Made by a program: the position numbers and the translations under genes | The notes under the pieces: generated by a model | The model's input: the letters and a program-made list of their open reading frames with translations, nothing else | The model's database searches: none | What the model was told of the DNA's origin: nothing | Assembly: GCA_040437565.1 (NCBI GenBank) | Contig: JBDOQK010000003.1 | Span: 682,001 to 746,000 of the forward strand | Length of the DNA stretch: 64,000 nucleotides | Direction: 5' to 3' | Source of the DNA: Albugo candida | Lineage: Eukaryota > Oomycota > Peronosporomycetes > Albuginales | Part shown: piece after piece, positions 1 to 10,154 of the stretch | Layout of the letters: each line of letters opens with the position of its first letter | How positions within the stretch are numbered: position 1 is the stretch's first letter

Positions 1-696
1 TTATTTGGCCCACAAGGAAATCAACTGACTCAATCTCATTTAGAAGCAGCTTATGATGCGTGTGCGTTCGATGTTGCTTTGTTGGGAGAATGCTCACATT
101 GGTGTCAGATTTTCAGATCGGATGGGCCTGAATTGCTGCTTTCTATGGATTACTTCAAAGATTTGAAGCACTTTTATCGCAAAAGTTATGGTACACCATT
201 GGCGTACGAGATCGCCTCACCATTACTTCGCCAGATGATCGTCGAAATGCGCAATCGAACACTTGGGAAAAGTCAAGTTGGCGGTAGTTTTAAGTTTGCT
301 CATGCCGAGACGATTTTACCTTTGGCTGCACTCATGGATATTTCATATTCAGACCGACACAAGACGAACACGCAAAGTCACATTGTTAGCACTACACCGC
401 TGGAAGTCGCAGAAACACGTCAGTTCAAAGGAAGCTTGCTGGCTCCTTTTTCCGCCAACATTGGGTTTGTGCTTTACGAATGCACGCCACTTGCAGGAGG
501 ACAAAAGGAAGGGGACCAAGTGATCGAAAAATCATATAAAGTAAAGACGTTGTACAATGAGCGGGTGGTGAGATTCTCAGCATGCGAGATGCAAGATCTA
601 TGCTCGATCGAGCAATTGGAAACGCTGTTTAATCGATGGATTTATGAATTTGATTCAAGTCAAGTATGTGAAGTACCCGTAAGCAATCAAATGTAA
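1..696 (+). CDS. MINPP1: Multiple inositol polyphosphate phosphatase (histidine phosphatase clade 2), C-terminal part
   Basis: The open frame enters from the left edge and stops with TAA at 694-696, so only about 231 C-terminal residues are present and the catalytic RHGxRxP region lies outside the window. The visible part carries KFAHAET (His codon at 301-303). This is the HAE proton-donor motif that MINPP enzymes use in place of the HD of other histidine acid phosphatases, and it is followed by a hydrophobic LPLAALM stretch. FSANIGFVLYEC resembles the conserved region near the end of MINPP proteins. Family role: removal of phosphates from InsP6 and other inositol polyphosphates, usually in the secretory pathway. 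The N-terminus is missing, so no signal peptide can be judged. It converges on the next gene with about 40 bp between stop codons. The family call is from motifs only. Confidence 0.8.
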   Translation, partial: LFGPQGNQLTQSHLEAAYDACAFDVALLGECSHWCQIFRSDGPELLLSMDYFKDLKHFYRKSYGTPLAYEIASPLLRQMIVEMRNRTLGKSQVGGSFKFAHAETILPLAALMDISYSDRHKTNTQSHIVSTTPLEVAETRQFKGSLLAPFSANIGFVLYECTPLAGGQKEGDQVIEKSYKVKTLYNERVVRFSACEMQDLCSIEQLETLFNRWIYEFDSSQVCEVPVSNQM

Positions 697-738
697 TTGA
701 TCTGTTTTCCGGCAATGTAATTGATGTGATTCCTCTGT

Positions 739-2395
739 CTATGATGACGGCTCGGGAAATCGTTTTTGAATCGTCCTCCTTTCTTCGATATGGGTGCAGG
801 TGACGGGACCAGGGGGTAAAAATTGCCGGTTTGCATCGACATGACACTCACTCTGTAGCGCCACTTTTGTCTCTGGGGGATGGGAGAAGAAATTTTTATT
901 TGTCATAGCTGGTGGATGAGCGGACTGCTCAATGTCGAATGCCTGATTGGCAAATTCTTTGTAATCAGAAGTTGTGTCAAGACCCACTGTAGCACACTGA
1001 TGCAGCACATTTAGACGTTCCTGACGGAGTGGATTGATGGGATCCACTTCTTCTTTGTGAGACTTCTTTGTATCTCCCTTACTCTGCAAGTCGCTCATCG
1101 CATCTTGTGTTCTTAAACAAGTGTCGTCTATTTCCGGTCCAGGTTCCTCGTGCTTCATGCTGTCGTTACTGTGCTTTTGTTGGCCATTCAGAAACATTTC
1201 TTCAAAAAAACGGAAATTCATCTCTTCTTGTTGCTTCTTCTCCAAGCGAATTTTCTCCATTTCAATTCTTTCGGCTTCTTGTGCTGCTTCTTGGTTCCCT
1301 GTAGCTTCCCATGCTCTTCCCCAAGCGTCCACTCTTCTTCTTTCCTCCGGAAACACAGGACGATCGTCCAGGTACTTTAATTGGCAGCAGCGATAAATCA
1401 CCGTTTTTCGATACTGTCTGATGTGTCTCACCACTTCGTTGCCCTGGAGATAAAGCACTTTGAGACTCGGCATTTGTGCGAGGATATCANNNNNNNNNNN
1501 NNNNNNNNNNNNNNNNNNNNNNNNNNNNNNNNNNNNNNNNNNNNNNNNNNNNNNNNNNNNNNNNNNNNNNNNNNNNNNNNNNNNNNNNNGAATTTTCTCC
1601 ATTTCGATTCTTTCAGCATCTTGTGCTGCTTCTTGGTTCCCTGTAGCTTCCCATACTCTTCCCCAAGCGTCCACTCTTCTTCTTTCCTCCGGAAACACAG
1701 GACGATCGTCCAGGTACTTTAATTGGCGGCAGCGATAAATCACCGTTTTTCGATACTGCCTGATATGTCTCACCACTTCGTTGCCCTGGAGATAAAGCAC
1801 TTTGAGACTCGGCATTTGTGCGAGGATATCAAGAACTTGAGGCTCTTTGAGTCGATTTTGCTGAATATCGAGGATCGATAATGCTGGAAGGTCAAGAACA
1901 TGGGCAATATCGGCCGGAGACTCTAATCGATTTCCTTTTAGAGTTAGACTCTACCCAGCAGAAATCAGCTTCTGATGGAGAAATCGGAAAGTAGGCGCAC
2001 CGTCAGTTCCTTCATGTGCCCCAAATTCTCAATTTTTGAGATTTGATTGGATTCAAGATGAAGAGAATCCAACAGCGTCTGATTGTGCAAATTTTCAATT
2101 GTATGAATAAGATTCTCATGCAAATACAACGTCCGAAGACTCTTTTGATTATCGAGTCCTTCGATTTTCACAAATCCGTTTCCTTCCAGCCAAAGAGCCT
2201 TAAGTCCCACATACTCTTCCAAATTAGAGATACAACGGAATCCCTGATAGAAACGGAACCGATTAATACGCGATTAGAGGTGGGTTGCGTTCTCACTTTG
2301 TAATGCAGATAGAGTCGATCGTTCACGGAAGGTGTCGAATAGAGATCAGTTTCGCGGCAAATGCGTCGAAGGGTAGCTTTATCCATCTCAATCAT
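739..2395 (-). CDS. DNAAF1: Dynein axonemal assembly factor 1 (LRRC50/ODA7) homologue
   Basis: Three exons on the minus strand: 2395-2297, 2243-2001 and 1950-739. The introns are 53 and 50 nt (2244-2296, 1951-2000), both GT-AG and in phase. Collapsing the duplicated flanks of the N gap at 1490-1589 gives about 403 residues. The start is the ATG at 2395 (MIEMDK); the frame is open further upstream but has no other ATG. Exon 1 holds [16 protein letters not shown], exon 2 the SDS22-type leucine-rich repeats ([22 protein letters not shown]), and exon 3 the LRR cap with [18 protein letters not shown], a hallmark of this family, followed by a charged coiled coil. Known role: cytoplasmic preassembly of outer and inner dynein arms. 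It implies a flagellated stage (zoospores). The VKOR gene ends only about 57 bp upstream on the same strand. Confidence 0.92.
1248..1831. repeat. Unmerged contig overlap around N gap 1 (242-bp direct copies, about 3% diverged)
   Basis: 1248-1489 and 1590-1831 are direct copies either side of 100 N (1490-1589), inside DNAAF1 exon 3. I count seven base differences, three of which change a residue. This pair differs clearly from the other gap pairs, which look identical or nearly so, and may represent two alleles. Confidence 0.85.
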
Positions 2396-2452
2396 CTCAC
2401 ACGACTTCTCAAATCGAACGACGCTACAACGTTTATTCAATAGATTTTTAAA

Positions 2453-3072
2453 TCAAGCTTTCTTCAAATGATTCTGTCGAATTGCGAACAGCACTAGAAG
2501 AGAAGTGTTGACCACGTAGGAGGATACACACACCATGCAAAAATCCTTCAGCTGAAAGACCAAGATGTAGACAAGATAAGCTGACAGGAGCTGCATAACG
2601 AGCATTAGGAATCTTCTCCACTCATTCAATTGCCTACCTCAGCGAGAATCGAGATAACAAGATAAAACTCGTGATTGTATTTGTACAAGTGCGTATACGG
2701 CGCAAACATGCAAAGGAGATAGTACATGATCCCTACATTATAAAGATATGGAGGAATTTCTATGAACAGCACCCAGCACGATATAAATCACCTAGCGCGG
2801 AATTCGAGATATCCAACATGGAATTCGAGTCGACCAGCCCCAAGTAAGACAGTAGATGGCTCGCTTTGCTCGAAAGGACCTAAGGGGGCAGCGATGACAC
2901 AACGAAACTGCTGCAAATCTCACACCTTTGAACACGAGTAAGTCGGCGAGTCACACACGGCTTGATACGCGGCATTTTGATGCTTTTGGTACTCAACGTA
3001 GCTTCCATATGCCGCGACCAATACACCAATCGCTGCCCACAGTTGTATCTGACGATCGTGGCGTGTGTACAT
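2453..3072 (-). CDS. VKOR: Vitamin K epoxide reductase (VKOR) family membrane oxidoreductase
   Basis: Four small exons on the minus strand: 3072-2926, 2879-2792, 2759-2638 and 2590-2453, with introns of 46, 32 and 47 nt. The phases join to a 164-residue protein. Features in order: a first membrane segment (LWAAIGVLVAAYGSYVEY), a luminal loop with the conserved Cys pair (CDSPTYSC), the VDSNSMLDISNSAL block matching the family GQDS..NQSNS region, then membrane segments and the catalytic CxxC (DFCMVC) near residue 138. Family role: quinone reduction coupled to disulfide formation in the ER. The length fits (human VKORC1 has 163 residues). No single reading frame covers it. The start is the first in-frame ATG before the membrane segment. 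The 32-nt intron is the least certain boundary, but the frame must change there. It sits upstream of DNAAF1 on the same strand. Confidence 0.88.
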
Positions 3073-3269
3073 TGTTCCAACAAATCGAAAATGAGCAGAA
3101 AACACAGTCAGTATATACTAACGGGCCCAAGTCTCTTGGGACAAGACCGGCGATAGATGCAAACAGATCGAAATCGAACAAAAGAGCGCCTTAATTCACG
3201 AAAATACGCTGCTCGCTATCATTCCTGTGCCAATTACTCGCAATTTGTAGTACACCAACTACAACTGGG

Positions 3270-5749
3270 CTACATGTGTGGCGGAATTCTATCTCCATAC
3301 ATTGGTGATGGGGCAGGCATTCCAGGCTCGCGAGATCCTTCGTAATAGGGTGGCATCATACCAACGGGTGGCCGGCCGTACTCTCCATGGTGCGGTCTTG
3401 ACGGTTCATTGTTGAATCGGGCCATTTCATTTGGCTCTCCAAACGGTCTATTCGCTTGTGGTATTATTTCGCCTCCCCCGCCGCGTGGTGGACACCCTGG
3501 ACCATAAGGTGGATATCCGTGCTCCGCGTGAGGACCAGCAGGCGGTCCTTCCATTCCAGGATGAAAGCCATTATCGATACGTCCAGGGGGTGGGTACCAG
3601 TGCGCCTCGTTCCCCATCTGACTCCGTTCCTTGTCCAGCGATCGTTTTCCTCCTCCGCGATGCATCTGTCTTCCTAGCGCCTCCATAGCTTTGACGTCCA
3701 AATCTTCTTCGCCATGAGCAAAGCTACATTATGATACGTACGAAAGACAAAACGACAGCAAATATGAAAACGTTAAATAGAAAGTCCCAATATATTATGA
3801 GAATAGCACTCTCTTCTAGTAATAGTAGTGCAGAATTAACGGACCTGCATTTATCTCCAAAACGACAATTATTTGGATAATTANNNNNNNNNNNNNNNNN
3901 NNNNNNNNNNNNNNNNNNNNNNNNNNNNNNNNNNNNNNNNNNNNNNNNNNNNNNNNNNNNNNNNNNNNNNNNNNNNNNNNNNNTGCAGAATTAACGGACC
4001 TGCATTTATCTCCAAAACGACAATTATTTGGATAATTAGCACACAGCACTGTTTTACGCTTTGCTTGGTTTATTTCTGATCGGGTGCGTGGTGCTTCTGG
4101 GCCGACATTGCGATCGTGAACGTGCCTACAATGTTGAATGGAGTGAGTAAACGTGTGCTGAGAAAGAAAGAGTACGAAAAAACAAGCAAAGTGACATTCA
4201 TCATACCAGCACCGAGCGCCAAAACCACATCGTCCAGAAATGTATTTTCGACAAACTTCAGTGGCTTGTTGCGCGTCTTGGTTGTTAGGAGGGATTGAAG
4301 GATGACGAATACGTGAAGGAGATGGTGGGCCCACGTAAGGACCATAACGTGAGTCTGCAGGGTGCGGAGGCATATTGGGATCGAATGCTGCTGCATCAGG
4401 AGGGAAATGACCAGGATAGGGAGCTTGTACGCCGTGATTCATACTCAGCTGAGGATCTCGATACGGATCGGTAGTAGGTCCGGGTGGCGGCCACGCGTGA
4501 TCACGATGAGGAAGTCTAGCTTCTTCCGCTGAGATAAGATGAGGAGATGGATTCACGTGCATTGACTTCGCGTCACCGTCACAGTTGAACTTGCTGCCAT
4601 TAGACGGACCATTAGTTGTAGGCTTGTCATTCTCCAATCTTCCTGGCGACCATCTTGTACCCCGATGTCGTTTTTCATTGTGATCGTCAACCCAGTTACG
4701 TCCATCTCGATGTACTTCGCGCTTGTGACCAGTAAGCACCGGGCCATCATTTCCAGGGTACCGAAGTCCCATGGGAGGGGCATTTGGTCTCGGTCCGCCC
4801 ATTTGACGAGGTGCATGCATGTGCTCGAAAGATGGCTGTGGTGGATAAGATGACGATTGCGATGGTAATGATAATGGTTGAGATGGTGTTTGCAGCAGCG
4901 AAACATCAGGAGTTTCTTCTCGATTTTGCTCCTTTTTTGCTTTTTGTTTCTTGATGATCGATAAAAGAGATGCAATTTTTTCGGAAGATGGCTTTGCTCC
5001 TGCTTTCACTTGTGAGTCCGAATTCTCAGCTTCTTGGTTTGCCGCATCCTCGAGCCGTTCATCGCTGGTAATTTTCAGCAAATCGTCTCCCCCATCTTCT
5101 GTAATTTTTTCTGCGCTATAGTAACCACGCACTTCCCACTCTCGAACAACATTTCGAACATTGCGCTATAGATATTCCAAATTCAGAGTTGGGAAAGTAC
5201 TGAAATGCTATACTCATCGTACTTGGAACTCGACTGGAATCTCACGGATCGCTCGAATAGTTGTTGCGAGGCGTTCACCAAATCGCTCGACATATGTGTC
5301 TTTAGTACCGTGTTTGGATCGAGACTACAAATGTTACCCGATGAGAATGTTGCACGAAGAAATAATAAGTAAGACTTATAGGCGCACCTGCCGCATGATA
5401 GCATCCATTGAATAAAGCCCTTCATAAAACACGATGTGAAGCAATTAGGGAAAAAAGAGCCCACATAACGCACCTGCTAAACGATGCTTCTTGTCTGTCT
5501 TCCATATAAATGCTTCGACATCATGAACCACATCTTTGTAATTCTACGGAATGCCACCCATTAGAGCTTATTCTACTTGGATCACAAAAATAATCAACCA
5601 ACTTTTGAGTATTGTAAAGCAACCGATGCGACGGCTTTGACTCGATTCGCTGATGTTCCTTTTGGTGATGCCAAATTCTCCAAAACCAGCTGCATTTGAT
5701 CATATCCTTCCCATTTTTGACCACTTTCACGACGTTTATGTGTGCCCAT
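3270..5749 (-). CDS. CID and tandem CCCH zinc-finger protein (RNA polymerase II CTD/RNA binding)
   Basis: Seven exons on the minus strand: 5749-5603, 5543-5474, 5419-5388, 5324-5223, 5165-4207, 4125-4000 and 3723-3270. After collapsing the gap copies the protein has about 629 residues. Residues 1 to about 140 form a CTD-interaction domain: ENLASPKGTSANRVKAV, NYKDVVHDVEAFI, LYSMDAIMRQ, YVERFGERLATTIRAI. The middle is a proline-, asparagine- and histidine-rich low-complexity region. Splicing creates two perfect C-x7-C-x5-C-x3-H fingers (CRKYISGRCGFGARCWHVH and CANYPNNCRFGDKCSFAH), which strongly supports the introns at 4126-4206 and before 3723. The C-terminus is PPG-rich. CID proteins such as SCAF4/8, Pcf11 and Nrd1 bind the phosphorylated polymerase II tail and act in 3'-end formation and termination; the fingers suggest direct RNA contact. 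Orthology to a named protein is not claimed. Confidence 0.85.
3829..4038. repeat. Unmerged contig overlap around N gap 2 (55-bp copies)
   Basis: 3829-3883 and 3984-4038 are identical direct copies flanking 100 N at 3884-3983. They span the exon 6/intron 6 junction of the CID-CCCH gene, so the real intron there is about 121 nt (3724-3844 in one copy). Confidence 0.85.
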
Positions 5750-6971
5750 ACTTTTTCCACATAAACAGTGACTAAACGATTTTGCGTAAGGATTCAGTTC
5801 AACACACCTCAACGTTGCAAAACTGAGGTGGGAGTATCACGTGTTGCAGTGAGGAAGAAAACGTTGTATCGGGAACTTTTGCAGGAAAGGGAATTTTGAA
5901 CTTGGTAAATTAGTCGAATTTCGGCTGTGTTTGGTAGCCACGCTTAGAGGACTGATGTCCNNNNNNNNNNNNNNNNNNNNNNNNNNNNNNNNNNNNNNNN
6001 NNNNNNNNNNNNNNNNNNNNNNNNNNNNNNNNNNNNNNNNNNNNNNNNNNNNNNNNNNNNGTTTGGTAGCCACGCTTAGAGGACTGATGTCCGTTCGAAA
6101 ATACGCAGTGATTTAGATTGGCCAATCGTATTTACTATCGAGAATTTGATTGGAGAATATCGAATATGGTTTATAACGTGCTCCGTCTTGGAATAACAGT
6201 TAGAACGCTCAGTGTTTTCTTGCGAGTAAGAATTACATTCTTGATACGTAATTTGATGGCGCTTATACCACTATACGTCAATTACGCTTTTTGTTGAGAC
6301 ACAGATAATTTTTTATCGGCTTGAAACAAAACGATGTGAGAATGCGTCGCGAATGTTAACTGAAAGGAGCACGATGAGCCAATAGAGAAGCGAGCTCAAA
6401 ACGTTGATATGGTATAATGCAAAGGCTATCCTAGCGTAGTCAGGCTGAATCCTTGGAATATGCGGTGATAAAATACAATTACAATTTGATTGCAGCGAGT
6501 GCAAATGTTAATGCTTGAAATGACCGTCATATAAGCGCTTTATCACTGATATTCTAAGGAAAGCCAACCAATCGTAAGGTTTCGCATAGTAAGGACTAAG
6601 ACGAGTTAAAAAAGGCAAGGCGGGCTTCTTGCTTGTGACTGTGCGTTGATACCTGTATCAGAGCGCAAAGTGCCTAGCGTACAAAAAGCTGAACAAATTG
6701 AATCGAATTAGGGACCACATATGTTAGGCGAACAGTATCTTGAGATAATCGCTTTCTGGATTTTGAAAACAGACTCGATTGAGTTTGCGCATTACGCTAC
6801 TTCCTGCGGAAACGGGCTTCATGAGAAAACACTCGTTTCATATGTGCTGCTTGCAATAGTATCACAATCCANNNNNNNNNNNNNNNNNNNNNNNNNNNNN
6901 NNNNNNNNNNNNNNNNNNNNNNNNNNNNNNNNNNNNNNNNNNNNNNNNNNNNNNNNNNNNNNNNNNNNNNN
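5750..6971. other. Intergenic region with two N gaps
   Basis: No gene is supportable between the CID-CCCH start and the ABC transporter remnant. Gap 3 (5961-6060) is flanked by 32-bp copies (5929-5960, 6061-6092). Gap 4 (6872-6971) has essentially no overlap (4 bp). An ATG frame at 6721-6871 running into gap 4 (MLGEQYLEII) could belong to the 5' end of the ABC remnant, but nothing in it is diagnostic. Confidence 0.5.
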
Positions 6972-9291
6972 TCCACTTCTTCAATGTGGCACACTTTCAA
7001 GCAACTTTGCCTGCTGTCTTTGCTGTTACTTGTCTATATATGGAGCCTGATTTTGATCATTCTACTGGCTGTGGACGCATTTCAATTGAATACATTATTT
7101 GTGAGTGCTAAATGTACATGATCGCTGGATTTTGGCTTAAGGAAAAAATTGCCAACTAGCTCGCCCTTGTGTTTACCGTCATGGAGCTTGTGAATTTCTA
7201 CCACCTTCCTAGTACATCGCTTCTTATATTTTTCAGAAAAAGGTTCATGGAGAAGCTGCCAATGCAATGTTCAGAGGGCACAAGTGGCGATAATGTAACT
7301 GAAGGCGTTCCTTTTTTCGAAGATGATGTGCATCTTACGTCCTTACTTTTCGCCCAATGGCACAGCAAATCGAGCTCGAGTCTTTAGTACCTACCTATTC
7401 CTGTTTCTTTCCAAACTTTTCAACCTGCTATCTCCATTATACATGGCCAAAGCCACGAACGCTATAATCAAGCAAGACGCAAAAACAGCGCTTTTCGCTT
7501 TAGCGATATTTAGTGGCATGACTCTGGGCTCAAAATTGCTTAAAGAATTACAGTCACTGATGTATCTCAAAGTGAAACAGATGGCTTACATCGAACTGGC
7601 AACATACACTTATGCGCATCTACACGCACTGTCGTACGAGTGGCATGTGCACGAAAACTGGGTGATGTAGTACGCTCGATGGATCGAGGAGTGGAATCCG
7701 CCAATTCGGTGGTATCGTATCTCTTCTTTTCATTGTTTCCCACACTTGGTGAATCTATCGTGGTACTGGTAATCTTTGCAGCTCATTTCCAACTGGCAAG
7801 TCTTTCTTTCATGGGACTCATGAGCCTCGTATTATGTGCATATCTGACCGTCACGATCACTTTCTGGCGAAATTTTTTTAGAGAAGCAAGTAACAAACAC
7901 GGCAATGAGTGCCACGATAAAGCCACCGATGCTTTGATAAATTACGAAACAATCAAATATTTCACAAATGGAAAGTATGAAGTTGACTCGTATACAGATG
8001 TTTATACGCAAGTTTCAGACGCAATGTGTCACTGTACAAGTATTGTTAAGCCTGCTGAGTTCCGCACAAGGCACAAGCGTTTGTTTTCCAAATGACTATC
8101 TTCGGATCGTTGACCATTGCTGCACCATCTTTGATCCGTCACGAGCAGAATTAAAGCCAAGGAATCGAAGATGCAATCAAATTAATGCTGGTGACTTTGT
8201 GGTCATTTCGGTGTACCTTAACAGCTTATTTCAACTGCTGCCATCCCTGAGAACCATCTATAATATGATAATCCGTGCTATTGTGGATATGCAGAAGCTT
8301 AGCGAGCTATTATCGATCGAGCCAGATGTGATGGATCATCCTCATGCTGTCGACTTGTCAGTCAGCGAGCATAGAAGAACGCATGAAATTCCAGTGAGTT
8401 TCCGGAAGTGTCGTTCCAATATCCGCAATCTATCAGAATTGACAAAGCTGGTGAAGATCTGGCTATAGGAAGTGGTGTACGAGACCTCACTTTTTCCTTT
8501 CCGGCTGGAGCAACCACAGCTTTGGTAGGGGAATAGGCTCTGGAAATCCTACAATTGGCAGACTACTGTTTCGCTTTTACGAATGCGATAGAGGTGAGAT
8601 TTTGATCAACAAGTATAATATTCGCAATGTGACACAGCTTCTCTTCGACACATCATCGGTATGGTTCCTCAAGACACAACATTGTTTAATGGTACGATCT
8701 ATGACAATATCAAGTACGGCAATTTGGAAGCCACATTTGAGCAAGTGGAAAATGCAGCTTGACATGCGAAAATATACGATTTCATCATAAACATACAGAC
8801 ACTTGGAACTCACGAGTTGGTGAAAGAAGTTTGAAGCTATCTGGTGGTGAGAAGCAGCGTTTTGCTATCGCCCGAGTCCTTTTACAAGATTCTCCATTCG
8901 TCATACTTGATAAAGCAACGTCTGCATTGGATACACTGACTGAGCAGGAGATACAAATGGCACTTCGTCGGCTGCAACGAAATCGGACAATGCTGATTAT
9001 TGCGCATCGTCTGTCAACGGTATGATACATTTTTGGATCGATTGTTACAATGCCTTACGGTGTTTCATGATTAGATTTCTCATGCGAACGAGATTCTAGT
9101 ACTTCATGCAGGTGAGATAGTCGAGCGTGGCTCGCATGAAGAGCTTGTTGGAAGACAGGATAGTGTTTACACACGAATGTGGCACGCTCAGCTTCTTCGA
9201 AATGAAGCATTATTCAGTAGTGATGAATCTCAGATAATAGAAGGGAGTGAGGAGCATGAAGTCATTGATCCATCAAATGCATCACAATGAA
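6972..9291 (+). pseudogene. Degraded ABCB6/HMT1-type half ABC transporter
   Basis: The order of a mitochondrial/vacuolar half-transporter of the ABCB6/HMT1 group is readable but spread over all three frames. 6972-7090 is a hydrophobic segment. 7323-7660 is the membrane domain start (PLYMAKATNAI, HLHALSYEWHV). 7670-8035 continues it (LGDVVRSMDRGVESANS, NYETIKYFTNGKYEVDSY). Then come INAGDFVVISVYLNSLFQ, LAIGSGVRDLTFSFPAG, the Walker A region, [53 protein letters not shown] and, after a probable 56-nt intron, a C-terminus to TGA at 9289-9291. I count about nine frame changes, plus stops at Walker A (TAG, 8534) and at a tryptophan position before LSGGE (TGA). Catalytic residues are also altered: Walker A reads GIGSGNPT (Lys to Asn) and Walker [11 protein letters not shown] (catalytic Glu to Lys). 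Neighbouring genes are intact, so bad sequence alone is unlikely. Confidence 0.85.
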
Positions 9292-10154
9292 AATATTCAA
9301 TTTAATTTACACTAACTTCTATAATGCTATTGACGATATAAAATTCTACGCTTTTACCTAAAGACTCCCTTATAAAATCTAACATTCCGTCAAATCTCCG
9401 TATTTCTTGTGTTGAAAGCGAATGGCTGATTCTGTCCTTTCGAGTGCTGACCGCTCGATACCGATCGCAATACCGACTATCATGCAAATGATTACCGTAG
9501 ACTTGGATTATCAGAAGCTTACAATCTCTGACGCAGGGCTGGCAGCTGTGATGATAGCTACCAATATCGGTGCACCCTGATGTATGTATCAAGCTTTTCA
9601 TGCATGTAACTTTGCGAAGATAGCTGACATGACTCCAGTGTCAGCAGCGTTCCGAGTCAAGTACGAAGCTCTCTGTAATGAGAGAAAGCTTCAATTTGCC
9701 TATTTCCTTTTCTTCTTCGTGCACCTCCACAAGTGAAATGTGTGACGGGCTCATAAAAAGGTTCAAGATAAGTGTCCAATGTTTGATTTTGATCGCAATG
9801 AGGATCAAATTGGCAATCAGAGGACCGAGTTTGAGATTTCGTATGATGATCGAGAAGAACTGTGGTTGCCGTAATGAGAGCTACCACAATTCATCAAGGA
9901 TCATGAAATTATCATATCCGTTGATCACTGCTTTTGGTCGAGTAATTGGGTTGCGTTGGGAGAAGATTTTGACTGAATCGATATAGCTAAGATGCATAGA
10001 CGTAATGAATGCTATAAGAGCGTAATGAGACTCTTCCCGTGCAATCATGAAGGTTTCATGCATCTCGCATCAGATGGCTATTTGATAGCTCTATAATGAG
10101 AGAAGCTTCAAAATGCCAATCATGCATCGACTCCGTTTCTCGCCAATGAAAAAA
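9292..10154. other. Intergenic region with a recurring short motif
   Basis: No recognisable gene. A 52-codon ATG frame at about 9422-9580 (MADSVLSSADRSIPIAIP) has no identifiable domain. The string TAATGAGA occurs four times (near 9676, 9872, 10021 and 10093). Two of these lie in related 22-23 bp sequences that continue AGCTTCAA, about 415 bp apart. Confidence 0.4.
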
